A stretch of 64,000 nucleotides of DNA from Apus apus (lineage: Eukaryota > Chordata > Aves > Apodiformes > Apodidae): NCBI RefSeq assembly GCF_020740795.1, contig NC_067304.1, positions 6,190,056 to 6,254,055 on the forward strand, written 5' to 3'. The notes under the pieces are model-generated. The model saw only the letters and a list, made by a program, of their open reading frames with translations, was not told where the DNA came from and searched no databases. Within the stretch, counting starts at the first letter, position 1. Each line of letters starts with the position of its first letter. Both the position numbers and the translations under genes were made by a program. Of the stretch, positions 51,601-60,490 are shown piece by piece.

Positions 51601-54600
51601 TTGGAGTCCCACTCTGGAAGCACCCATTTGTCACCAATGAAGGGAATTTAGTTGACTAGCTGAGGTCATGGGCAGACATCTGCTTTGGGACAGACACACC
51701 TTGCCCACCACCCCTTTGCTTTTATACAAACCCACCATGTTTCCCACCTGGAGTTTCTTACCATCATACTTTGCTAAAACTGCCTGGACATCTGCATAAG
51801 CCTGTAACTCCAGCAGTGCCTCCAAGAGGTTCTCATGAATATTCAGCATGCTGAGAAGTGGAAACTCTTTCATCAACTGCAAATCAGTAAGAAGAAATAA
51901 ATTAGATACCTCCAGAATTTCACTTGAATCCCTGAAATACTTAACAGAAATCAGTACAACATAAGCTTTTTCAGTGTTCTGTTCTCTTGGTGTTAGAAAC
52001 CGGCACAAAAGCAGAACAAAAAGACCTGCTCTGTTTCTACCTGGAAGGCACCATTTTTTTCCTATATTCATCTACAAGGAAACAAGCATGAGGTTCATAC
52101 GACATGCTCTCAGTCCAAATTCACACACCTCCCACAGTCAGTTCTTCTGGCCAGTAAAAATAACTCCTGATACACGTTGGGCAAGTGAAAGAAAAATGAT
52201 GAAGTATAAAGTTGGCTATTTTGACACATTAGTCATTAAGTCCAGCATGAAGCAAAGAACTGTGAACATATGACATCATACAACACAAATTTAAAATCTG
52301 CAGGTAGAAACTTAAAAAACTGTTCTCAGAAAAACCCACAGAATCATTATGTGCAAATCTCATTGCAAAATAATTCAATTTGATTAACTATGTTGCCTAG
52401 AAAGGAACTTTAAATGCCAATTCAGACAATGTGACTGAAAACAACAGGAGTTGATAACTTTTCTTTTACTTACATCTCTCATCATTTTTACTGCTTCTCG
52501 TATTCTTCCAAGTTTTCTGGCACACATTGCCAGTCTCCTTTTCACATACACCAATACATTGGTGTCTCTTCCTGATCAAAAAGAAAAAAATTAGTCCATC
52601 AGTTTCAATCCTTCTCTCACTCTCCCTCTCTCACCACTTCTCCCAGAAAAAACCCCACAAGCTTTCCCCACCCACATGTAAAAGCACAAATTAATTACTA
52701 CTGTTGTCCCTAGCAAGGCCAATCCAGAGCAATGCCAAAAACTTTTTCCTAGGATAAATGACAAGAAATTCTCCTTCGTTTTTCCCTGAAGTGTCGGGTG
52801 GGATAAAAGCAGGTGCTACTGACAGGCACTAATTGCTTCATTAGCCGTCTCTGTCTATGCAGCCTTCCCAGATCAGGTCAGTGAGACAACCCACGATGAG
52901 CACACAGCACAACTGCCACTTGTTAGATTTATGTGGGTACTGCACCAGGTCACACAGCACACACCATGCACAGCACAGCTACAGTAGCAGGAACTACCTC
53001 ACTGAACTGGGAATAAAACCAGAATCCTGAATTATAACTAGTTTTTAATTTCTGCTCACACAAAAACAAGAGTTTATGTGATTCAGAAGAGCTTACTCAG
53101 CTGTGCTTCATGTTGAGGACTCTGGGAATGGCAGTTCTGGGACCTCCTGTAAATCATTTCTCCTGCTTTCAGAGCCTGCTTGAAATACCTCTCAGCATCC
53201 ACAATAGTTGTTGCTTCTTCTTCAGCCAGGAGCACATATGCAGTGGCACAACTGTAATAAGGAAAAGCCCACCAATTACTCTCAAGGGAGAAAGTTTAGT
53301 ATTTTTTGAGTAAGTGTTAAAAGCAGTAGAACTGGGCAGTTTTCATTTATGTTTAATATCTAAGCATTGACAATATTAAAGTACCAAAATATTGACCTGA
53401 GTTCAAATAGTGTCAGGAAAACAGAAACCTTTTCCATTTTACATAAATCCCACATATTTGGAGAAAGAACAGAAGAATGAATTGTAACAGCAAGTCAAAT
53501 TATTTTCTTTCAAATATTAAAAACACTCTGGTAATTCTCTGGAGAGGCTTTTTGTGTTTGCTTTGCTTTTTTAAAACCAGGAGGTAGACATTTTAGGCAA
53601 AACCAACCAGGCCACATAACAAAACAGATCACAGAAATGCATTAAATTCTTTGGTTTGTGTTTTCACATCACTTACACGAGTGGCATCTGTCAACTCCAA
53701 ACACAGTTATTACCCCAATGCCACCTCTGGAACACATGATCTCATACTCACTTTAGACTGCTACACATCTGAGATTTTTCATTTTTTATTGCTACTGATA
53801 AGAATATTTTTTTAAAAAAACTTCCCCAAGGGAGAATAATGGCTATTTTTTAATAGAGCAGTTCAATACTTCAGTGCAACTGACAGCCCCATGTGCAACT
53901 CTCAGTCCCAGATGTCCCCCTTAAGCTGACAGTGTGCTCAGCATCGCTCCACTTAACTCTTCACACTGGAAATTCACCAACTGAACTCATCCTCTAAACT
54001 TACTCATTGTTCAACTCCAAAGCTTGATAGGCTGCTTTAATCCGGGCTTGAGGGTTCCTCTCTCGCCAGGCTTTCTGCATAACTGTTGGAAAACATGGAA
54101 AAGCAGGTGAGGAAAGTGGCACTAGGGAAACCCCCGGGGGCAGCTGCTCATGGCTCTGCAGGAACATTCACTTTGGGTTCACAAATTCCTGTTTGCTATA
54201 AGACAGTTACAGGGAAAAGGACACAAGTGTTTAAATTCCAGCAGGAGTTGCTACCACAAGCAGCAGAATCTTACAACTTCTCATTACACCCTGAATTTAA
54301 TTAGAAGAGGCAACACCACCAGGCAGGTCATTCACTGACCATCTCAGAACCCCCACACTGAGCAGCCCAGGCAGGGTATGTAGCCAGGCAGATGTACCAT
54401 TTCCAAACTGCTCCAGACTTTTGGAAACACTTTCCAAGACTTGTTGAAAGCTTGGCAGGAACAACCGTTAAACACAGGTTCTTGCACAGACCTGCATAGA
54501 GAGTTTTAATTTAAGCTTTCAAATAGAACTTCAAAGAAAACAAAGACAGAATAAGCTGTGTCTTGCATAGGTACAGTTTCATACTTAAGTATTTAGGCAA

Positions 54601-57600
54601 CTACCAGATCATCAAGGGTCAAACCGTTTCTTTTGAAATTCACAAAACGCATTTGAGTGGCATAACATGGCAAAGCCAATTCAAGATAGACTATAATAAT
54701 TTATCACCTTATTAGAAAGTGTTCCAGGGAACAATTAAAAAGGGTGAAATCTATCTACTCAAAAGGGTTGTTTGAATTACAACATGAGCTCCAAATTACA
54801 GTCAGATAAGGAGCAAACAAAAGTTCAGTGTAATGATTCTAAACCCCTCCCCACTACACTGTCATTATGGAAACAGGGAAATCCCAAACTGAAAAACCAA
54901 CTTCTAGCAAAAGAAAAACAACATGCTTGGAGCTACCATATTCTATGCAGTACTAATAGCCTTCACACCAAGGAACAGGTCTGAAAGCTCTCCAAAACCT
55001 GACACTCCTGGAGTTACATATCTGGCCTATCTCAAGTACAATAAGCAAACTGAAGAATCTATACATGTTTCTTTTGGAACAAAACCTTATGCTGTCCAGC
55101 AAGAATAAGGTGGAAAAATGTTGGAGTTTTCTTTTGGAAACAAAATATTAGTCTTGGCTTAGTGAGCGAGACAATACACTCCATTTGTGAAACAAAAACA
55201 CGGGGTTCATGCCAAGCCTGTCCCAGCCAGCTGACAGGTGAGGCTTCCGGAAGGTGACAGACTGACAAGAGTTCACACCTAGTCTGACAAGAACCAGGTA
55301 GAGAACATTTTCTGCACTAAACATGTAGGGAACAGAGAAAAAATTCTGGAGACTGAGCTATTCATTACTAAGGTTTAAACAAGAGCAAGTCTTTGGCTGT
55401 TGAGAATGCAATCCAGGTTTCAATATTGTGCTGTTGATTCTTTAAAAAGTGCAAGATGTTAAAATACATCAGGACCCCGACAGCCTCAGAACAGCAGGGA
55501 AAGCACAAGGGAAAAAAACCCATATTTTCACTAAAGACACCCATTAAGCCTCCTAAGCAGTAATGAAAGGCTAGAATGTCACACAGTAATTGACATCAAG
55601 TCTACCAAAAAGCCCAGCTCTCCAGGTGAGATGCCCCCCCCGCCCTGGTACCTGTGTCCGAGGGCCGAAGCGCGTCCGTGTCACACGTGAAGAAGTTCTG
55701 GTGATCTTGAGCAGACAAATTCATGTCATAGTATGTAAGAGGCTCCTTTCCAGTCACCCACATGTATCTTTAAAGGGAGAAATTTTAGTAAGAGACACTG
55801 CTAATAAGTAGCAATGCTGATACCAAGGGGGATGAAGCCAGTGCAGAAAATCTGTATTATTCAAAGACTGGAGCTACTAACCAGACATTTTTGAGTATTA
55901 CTGTTCCATAATCTGTACAGGTTACCTGAAGGATTCGTGTAGAGGTTAAGAAAGTCTTTCTGATCCTAAAGGTCTACACAGCTTACAAACTCGCTTCCGA
56001 GGAAGCAGATTTTCCTATGAAATAACACAGTATTTATAACACAACCGTATCAATTTAATAAAAGAGAATTTAAATCCAGAATCACGATCTCAACCTCTGA
56101 TTAAAGTAGTAACAGCTGTAAGAACATGACTTTCATGGTGTTTTTTAAAAGAGGAGGAAAGTAATTCTGGGAATATTTTTCTCCTACTTTACTCTCAAAA
56201 AACCTGGTGATGTTACAGTAGTATTTGCATTCTGAACATTGAAACTGACAAAGCTTGGAGAGGTGCCTCTTTAACACAGGACTGGCACCTGTCACCCCTA
56301 CCACACTGCAAGTCTCAGCTGTCTCCCCTACTACTAGAGCAAGCAGTGTGAAGATGTGTATGCTCCTGATTAGCTTTAAAAATCTGCAGTGGAAAGTAAG
56401 ATCATTCATACCTGCTGTACTCTGCCCCTCTGAAAAGATGGAGAGGATTTCGCCACACTTTGCACTCTGAAAAAAGAGAAGTAGCAAATGTCTAATGTTA
56501 CTGAAACAGTTTTAGCTAAATGTGTAATACATTTTCTAAATTATTTTAATGATTATGTTAGATCAAAGACATATTCTTACTTTATCCAGACATATTATTA
56601 CTTTATCCATGCTGTTATTAAACAAATACAACAGAAAATGTAGGCCTTTCTCCAGCTACTACAAGCACTAGTGTAGAGTCAAAGCCATTTCATGTGAACC
56701 AGCCACCTGCAAGTTTAGGGAGACTGCTGGGACACAGGAACAATCACCTGGCATGTTCTGCCTGCTGGTCTCATTCTCTCCAGCCAGGAATGCTGCTGGT
56801 GCTGCAGGGCTGTTCTCTGCCCCACCGATGAGGGGCCTCAGGTGACTGACAGAGACCTGCTCAATGAAAGACGTGCCATACTTTCGGAAATGCCACCACT
56901 CAAACACCTGTCAGGGGACAAGAAAGCACCAGAGGTTTCCTTAGGCAAGACCCTTCCAACATAAACAAGGGCACACCTGTAAGACCTACATAAAAGGCTT
57001 ATCACAGGCAGGATCTATCTCCTTAAGTGACCTTCCTGAAGCACGTTCTTGTAAATGGGTTTAATTGCCAAGAAGAGACGTTTTCTTGAGCTTCTAACAC
57101 TGAACATAAAGATTAACCCAACAGATTTGCACGTGGTGCCACAGAACTGTCACTGCAGGAACAGCTGCTCTGTCAGAACTGACCCTGCAAGGGTGGCCCC
57201 TTGGTTTGGTGCAAGGCCAGGCACATCTGTGCACTCTCACTGAGGGGCTGAATTACTAGCTCATTTTCACATCTAAACTATTAAGATAGGAACATAATGA
57301 CATGTGCATAAAGGCCCCTCCAAAAATATGGTGGAAAGTTAAACTCTTAACTATCTAGCTTGAAAAAGATAAAAATCTCAGTGTTTTGTTTACACAGAGA
57401 AGTCTGCAGAGCTTGCAGGTGTATTTTGCATTTTTAATAGATGTATGTATATACCAACATGTATGTATACACATATGTGGACACATCCCTCCTTAAAAGA
57501 AGCCAGACTTCCTAGAAGCACAAATTATTTTCCACAGTCACCTCAAGGCACAACACAGGTACAACACATCAGAGAAGATGCCAAACAGCAAGTTCCTTCC

Positions 57601-58734
57601 TAGTACAAAGGCACCCTCTAGAGTCGGATCCCAAAAGAAGCCAGTTGCATTTACCCCTAACGAAAACATCCCCGAGGAGCTGAAGCTGCTACAAAACGTG
57701 GACTACTTACAAATATCAGTCCTGATATAAAAGATGAAGTCACTGTAAGTGCAAAGTAGAATTTTGGAGTCAAAGTGCTTAAGAAAACAGCCACTGTAAA
57801 AGGAAATAAAGACAAATATTTAACAGGCAGAACTGAAAAACACAAACACCTTGTTATTAAACAGTGTCATATTAAATATTATGCAAACATAGAATACAGC
57901 ACTAATGACTGTACAGATAACATGACTTTGTTTCAGAATCCTTTCCATCTACTACTTTCTCTCTGTAACAGCCCATGACAGCGAGTTGGGTTCTACAGCC
58001 CATCTAAAAACTCAGGGCAAGTTCTTCAAAGCATGACTTCATTCTAACGTAAACCAGAACCGTGCTGCCCTGCTCCGAGTTACACTCACACACGCACGCT
58101 CCCCAGCCCGCTCCCTCCCGCTGCTGACGGGCAGGGAAGGCAGTTTTCCAGCGCTTCCCTGCCCGTGGTTTTAGCCCAGCCCGGCCCCAGCCCGGAGACC
58201 CGCGGGCAGCGCGGGCGGGACGGCGCCACAACCGGCAGCTCCTGCCGCCGGGACCCGGGACGGGAGCGGGGCTCCGCGGGGACACGCAGCGGCGGGCAGG
58301 GCTGGCAGCCCCGGGGCAGCGCGGACACCGCAGAGCCGCCCCCGGCGCCTCCCGCCGCCCCCGGCGCCTCCCGCCGCTCCGCCCCGGGGCTGCCAGGCCC
58401 AGGCGGCAGCCGCGGACACCGGGGAGTCCCCGCCCCGCGGTGGCGGCTCCGCGGAGCCCCGGGCCGGGCTGAGGTGCTGGGTGTGTGGCTGCGGGAGGCC
58501 CCGGCCCCGCCCGGCGGCAGCCTCCTCCCGGCCCGCCTCACCGGCCGCCAGGCTGTCCCGGAGCCGCAGCGGGACCCGCAGCGCCGCGTAGAACAGGCCG
58601 AGCCCGGCGGCCGCCGCCAGCAGCCCGCGGGCCCAGGGCGCGGCCGCCGCCCGCCGCAGCTGCTCCCAGCGCCGCAGCGCCGCGCAGGCCCCGGGGCCCG
58701 GCGGCCCCCGCCCGCTGCCGCCGCTCTCCGCCAT
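39552..58734 (-). CDS. ST7L: ST7L, suppression of tumorigenicity 7 like (whole gene, 15 coding exons)
   Basis: Fifteen exons from 58734 down to 39552 join to 1668 nt, 555 residues plus stop, against 575 in human. ST7L belongs to the ST7 family of multi-pass membrane proteins with a TPR-like helical centre; in humans it is a candidate tumour suppressor reported to dampen Wnt/beta-catenin signalling, mechanism unsettled. Hydrophobic segments lie near residues 36-53, 76-97 and 504-524. The centre carries the hallmark stretches [75 protein letters not shown] and [20 protein letters not shown]. The paralogue ST7 is nearly as similar, but adjacency to WNT2B and CAPZA1 identifies ST7L. Introns range from 145 bp (intron 12) to 3.5 kb (intron 14). 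GC-rich islets occur in introns 11 and 14 and a CR1 fragment in intron 13. Confidence 0.95.
43106..43245 (-). CDS. ST7L: ST7L coding exon 14
   Basis: It completes T492 and encodes residues 493-538, [20 protein letters not shown], a hydrophobic segment (504-524), then [14 protein letters not shown]. The acceptor is TTTCCTTTCAG and the donor GTAAGT, phase 0. Mammalian ST7 and ST7L diverge in alternative C-termini straight after this exon. Confidence 0.93.
43480..43580 (+). mobile_element. CR1 LINE 3'-end fragment
   Basis: The text GACATGGTTTAGTGG, GCAGTGCTGGGTTA, GGTTGGACCTGATGACC and the terminal ATGATTCTGTGATTCTAT match the 3' end of avian CR1 elements, sense on the + strand. About 100 bp remain, severely 5'-truncated as is usual for CR1. 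It sits in ST7L intron 13, antisense to the gene. Confidence 0.9.
44761..44791. repeat. A-rich (AAAAAG)n simple repeat
   Basis: A run of A is followed by about three AAAAAG units, in ST7L intron 13. On the ST7L strand this is a polypyrimidine tract, but no acceptor AG with a usable exon follows. Confidence 0.85.
46130..46222 (-). CDS. ST7L: ST7L coding exon 13
   Basis: It completes T461 and encodes residues 462-491, [20 protein letters not shown] to TADRELLP, plus one base of T492. The acceptor is TTCTTTCAG and the donor GTAAGT. Only 145 bp separate it from exon 12. Confidence 0.95.
46368..46518 (-). CDS. ST7L: ST7L coding exon 12
   Basis: It encodes residues 411-460, [20 protein letters not shown] through [20 protein letters not shown], plus one base of T461. 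The acceptor is CTTCCTTTCAG and the donor GTAAGT. Confidence 0.96.
47700..47830. other. GC-rich islet in ST7L intron 11
   Basis: Roughly 130 bp are markedly richer in G and C than the flanking AT-rich intron. On the - strand an acceptor-like CCCCGCAG occurs, but no good donor follows at a suitable phase, so I do not call an exon. Nature unknown. Confidence 0.35.
49513..49615 (-). CDS. ST7L: ST7L coding exon 11
   Basis: It completes R376 and encodes residues 377-410, [20 protein letters not shown] to NPHVPK. The acceptor is TTCCCTTCAG and the donor GTAAGA, phase 0. Confidence 0.95.
50235..50307 (-). CDS. ST7L: ST7L coding exon 10
   Basis: This 73-bp exon completes D352 and encodes residues 353-375, [20 protein letters not shown] to VSE, with two bases of R376. 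The acceptor is TTTATTGTAG and the donor GTGAGA. Confidence 0.95.
51762..51876 (-). CDS. ST7L: ST7L coding exon 9
   Basis: It encodes residues 314-351, [20 protein letters not shown] and [13 protein letters not shown], plus one base of D352. The acceptor is CTGATTTGCAG and the donor GTAAGA. One of the best conserved ST7 family exons. Confidence 0.96.
52474..52571 (-). CDS. ST7L: ST7L coding exon 8
   Basis: It completes R281 and encodes residues 282-313, [20 protein letters not shown] to VKMMRD. The acceptor is TTTTGATCAG and the donor GTAAGT, phase 0. Confidence 0.95.
53097..53251 (-). CDS. ST7L: ST7L coding exon 7
   Basis: It encodes residues 230-280, [20 protein letters not shown] and KQALKAGE, ending SPQHEAQL, with split codons for D229 and R281. 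The acceptor is TTATTACAG and the donor GTAAGC. Confidence 0.95.
54004..54082 (-). CDS. ST7L: ST7L coding exon 6
   Basis: It completes V203 and encodes residues 204-228, [20 protein letters not shown] to LELNN, with two bases of D229. The acceptor is TTCCAACAG and the donor GTAAGT. This starts the TPR-like helical region. Confidence 0.95.
55652..55767 (-). CDS. ST7L: ST7L coding exon 5
   Basis: It encodes residues 165-202, [20 protein letters not shown] onward to LRPSDT, with split codons at both ends. The acceptor is CCCTTTAAAG and the donor GTACCA. Near-identical to the mammalian exon. Confidence 0.95.
56412..56466 (-). CDS. ST7L: ST7L coding exon 4
   Basis: This 55-bp exon encodes [17 protein letters not shown] (147-163) with split codons for E146 and R164. 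The acceptor is TTTTTTCAG and the donor GTATGA. The small size explains why no long open frame reveals it. Confidence 0.95.
56748..56907 (-). CDS. ST7L: ST7L coding exon 3
   Basis: The exon encodes residues 93-145 plus one base of E146. It starts [17 protein letters not shown] and includes the less conserved Ala/Pro linker ([19 protein letters not shown]). The acceptor CCCTGACAG and donor GTGATT flank it, phases 0 and 1. Confidence 0.95.
57711..57793 (-). CDS. ST7L: ST7L coding exon 2
   Basis: The acceptor CTTTTACAG precedes TGGCTGTTTTC. The exon completes V65 and encodes residues 66-92, [20 protein letters not shown] to GLIF, the second membrane segment and conserved in ST7 proteins. The donor GTAAGT is at 57710, phase 0. 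Confidence 0.95.
58338..58375. repeat. Perfect 19-bp tandem duplication
   Basis: A C-rich unit beginning GCCCCCGGCG and ending CCCGCC occurs twice without mismatch in ST7L intron 1, within the CpG island. Confidence 0.85.
58542..58734 (-). CDS. ST7L: ST7L coding exon 1
   Basis: ATG in the context CCGCCATGGCGG opens MAESGGSG, and the exon encodes residues 1-64 plus one base of V65. A Gly/Pro start is followed by an Arg-rich stretch and an Ala/Leu-rich membrane segment ([17 protein letters not shown]), then [10 protein letters not shown], which matches the mammalian PLRL.ENLAA boundary. The donor is GTGAGG at 58541, phase 1. The frame is also open upstream to 58977, with further in-frame ATGs. 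Confidence 0.88.
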
Positions 58735-59068
58735 GGCGGCCGCCGGGGAACGCCGGGACAGGGGCGGGGCGGGCAGCGCGGGGCGGGGCGGGCTCTGCCA
58801 GCCTGGGCAGCCCGCGCCCCGGGCCGCCCCCGCTCCCCCGCCGGCGGGACTCGCGCTGCCCCGCACGCCGCGGCCCCGCGGGCTCTCGGGGCTCCCGGGA
58901 CCGCCCGCCCGGCCCGGCCCGCGGCGCCCGCCCACACCTGCCATGGCCGCCGCGCGGCCTCTGCCCTCAGCCAACATGGCGCCCCCCCGCGCTTCCGGCC
59001 CCGTCCGACGGCGCCGCGCCCGCCGCTCCCGTCATGCTCCGCGCGGGGCCGGGCCCAGGGCTGCCAAC

Positions 59069-59107
59069 ATGGCGGACTTCGAGGAGCGGGTGTCGGATGA
59101 GGAGAAG
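59069..59107 (+). CDS. CAPZA1: CAPZA1 coding exon 1 (gene continues beyond the window)
   Basis: ATG in the context CCAACATGGCG opens MADFEERVSDEEK, 13 residues that match the N-terminus of CAPZA1 (human MADFDDRVSDEEK), then the donor GTAGGG at 59108, phase 0. CAPZA1 is the alpha-1 subunit of CapZ, which with the beta subunit caps actin filament barbed ends. The next exon should start VRIAAKF; I did not find it before 64000, so only the first exon is present. The same frame is open upstream through an in-frame ATG at 58976 with an identical start context. CAPZA2 begins similarly, but ST7L and WNT2B next door favour CAPZA1. Confidence 0.88.
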
Positions 59108-59110
59108 GTA

Positions 59111-59150
59111 GGGAGGGCCGGGGGGGGCCGGGGAGGGCCGGGGGGGGCCC
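59111..59150 (+). repeat. G-rich 20-bp tandem repeat, predicted G-quadruplex
   Basis: Two near-identical 20-bp units (GGGAGGGCCGGGGGGGGCCG type) begin three bases after the CAPZA1 exon 1 boundary. Eight G runs of three or more, separated by one or two bases, make a strong G-quadruplex motif on the CAPZA1 RNA strand. Confidence 0.85.
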
Positions 59151-59353
59151 GCACAACCCGCGGCCGGGCAGCAGGCGGGAGGGGGTCAGGGAGGCTCCCC
59201 GGGGGCCGGCGAGTGCGCCTGCGGCCCGGCTTCCCGGTGCCTCGGGGCGGGCGGGCCGCGGCGACCAGCGGAGCCTCTTACCTGGGCAGCGACGACCCGC
59301 CCGTCTGGCGATCAGCGGCTCCTTATCAGCTCGGCCCTTGGCGGTTCGGTTTC

Positions 59354-59364
59354 CTGATTGGCTG
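59354..59364 (-). promoter_or_regulatory. Inverted CCAAT (NF-Y) box
   Basis: CTGATTGGCTG reads CAGCCAATCAG on the - strand, a perfect NF-Y consensus, at the right edge of the CpG island inside CAPZA1 intron 1. It could serve the divergent promoter or an intronic start site. Single motif, modest confidence. Confidence 0.4.
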
Positions 59365-59610
59365 GGCGCAGCTGAGGCCTCTTCCTTTTCCCAGGTCAGC
59401 AGAGTTCGCAGGGTCTCTAAAAGGTGCTGTACAACCTCCTCAGTTCCAAAAACACCTTCAGAGCCTTTCTTCACGGTTTCTGCTTGCCCCAGCTGCTGGC
59501 AGCAACTTTGATGTAGATCCTACAGATTATGTTGGGTGGGAGGGACTAAGCAGAAGCAAATAGAGCAATATTTCTTTTAGGAGAGGGAGAAATGAGCAGA
59601 TCATTCCTCT

Positions 59611-60490
59611 TAGAATCATAAAAGTTGGAAGGGACCTTAAAGATCATCAAGTTCCAGCCCCCCTGCCATGAGCAGGGAGCCACTAGACCAGGTTGCACAA
59701 AACCTCATCCAACCTGGCCTTAAAAACCTCCAGGGATGGGGCATCAACAGCCTCCCTGGGCAGCCCATTCCAGTTCCTCACCACCCGTAGAGTGAAGAAT
59801 TTCTTCCTAATATCCAACCTAAATCTCCCCTCTCTCAGTTTAAAACCATTACCCCTTGTCCTGTCACTATGTTCTGTGATGAAAAGCCCCTCCCCAGCTT
59901 TCCTGGAGCCCCTTCAGGCACTGGAAGGTGCTCGTAAGGTCTCCTCAGAGCCTTCTCTTCTCCAGGCTGAACAGCCCCAATTCTCTCAGCCTCTCTTCAC
60001 AGCAGAGCTGCTCCAGGCCTTTCATCATCTTGGTGGCCCTTCTCTGGACCCTCTCCAACAGCTCTATACCTTTCTTGTGCTGAGGGCCCCAGAACTGTAC
60101 ACAGTATTCCAGGTGCAGTCTGACCACAGCAGACCAGAGGGGCAGAATCCCCTCCCTGGCCCTGCTGGCCACACTTCTTGTGATGCAGCCCAGGACACAA
60201 CTGCCCCTCTGGGCTCCAGCACTCACTGGCAGCTCATGTCCAGCTTCTCATCTCCTCCCACCCCCTAGTTCTTCTCCTCAGGGCTGCTCTCCAGCCATTC
60301 TCCCCCGAGCCTGGATGTGTGCCTGGGGTTGTCCTGACCCAGGTGCAGGACCCTGCACTTGGCCTTGTTGAACTTCATGAGGTTGGCACTAGCTCACCTC
60401 TCCAGCCTGTCAAGGTCCATCTGGATGGATCCCTTCCCTCTTGGGTGTCCACCACACCACACAGCTTGGTACCATCAGCATCTTGCATAG
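59611..60490 (-). mobile_element. CR1 LINE, 5'-truncated, antisense to CAPZA1
   Basis: The left edge has the CR1 3' terminus in reverse (AGAATCATAAAAGTTGGAAG, then GACCTTAAAGATCATCAAG). The rest matches the CR1 3' body: GGCAGCCCATTCCAGTTCC, CTTCTCTTCTCCAGGCTGAA, TGGCCCTTCTCTGGACCCTC and CACTTGGCCTTGTTGAACTT. About 880 bp remain; similarity fades near 60490, so the element is truncated and cannot move by itself. It lies in CAPZA1 intron 1. Confidence 0.95.
59945..60226 (-). pseudogene. CR1 ORF2 reverse-transcriptase C-terminal remnant
   Basis: An open stretch of 93 codons on the - strand reads like the end of CR1 ORF2: [43 protein letters not shown]. It lacks the catalytic part of the reverse transcriptase and the endonuclease domain, so it is a dead fragment. 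Confidence 0.85.

Larger units (their letters stand above)
58080..59340. promoter_or_regulatory. Bidirectional CpG-island promoter of ST7L and CAPZA1
   Basis: A dense CpG island spans ST7L intron 1, ST7L exon 1, the 335-bp gap between start codons and CAPZA1 exon 1. Transcription must diverge from within or near this gap. No TATA box is evident. Two identical CCAACATGGC elements, resembling the YY1 core (ATGGC preceded by A-rich bases), occur at 58971-58980 and 59064-59073; YY1 sites at start codons are common in housekeeping CpG promoters. Head-to-head ST7L and CAPZA1 are also known in mammals. Confidence 0.85.

Noticed and set aside
58086-59474. 462-codon open frame on the - strand across the ST7L/CAPZA1 island
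   Set aside because: It is antisense to CAPZA1 exon 1 and out of frame with ST7L exon 1. Composition is Pro/Ala/Gly/Arg as expected for random GC-rich DNA.
59693-60268. 191-codon open frame on the + strand in CAPZA1 intron 1
   Set aside because: It is the antisense reading of the CR1 element.
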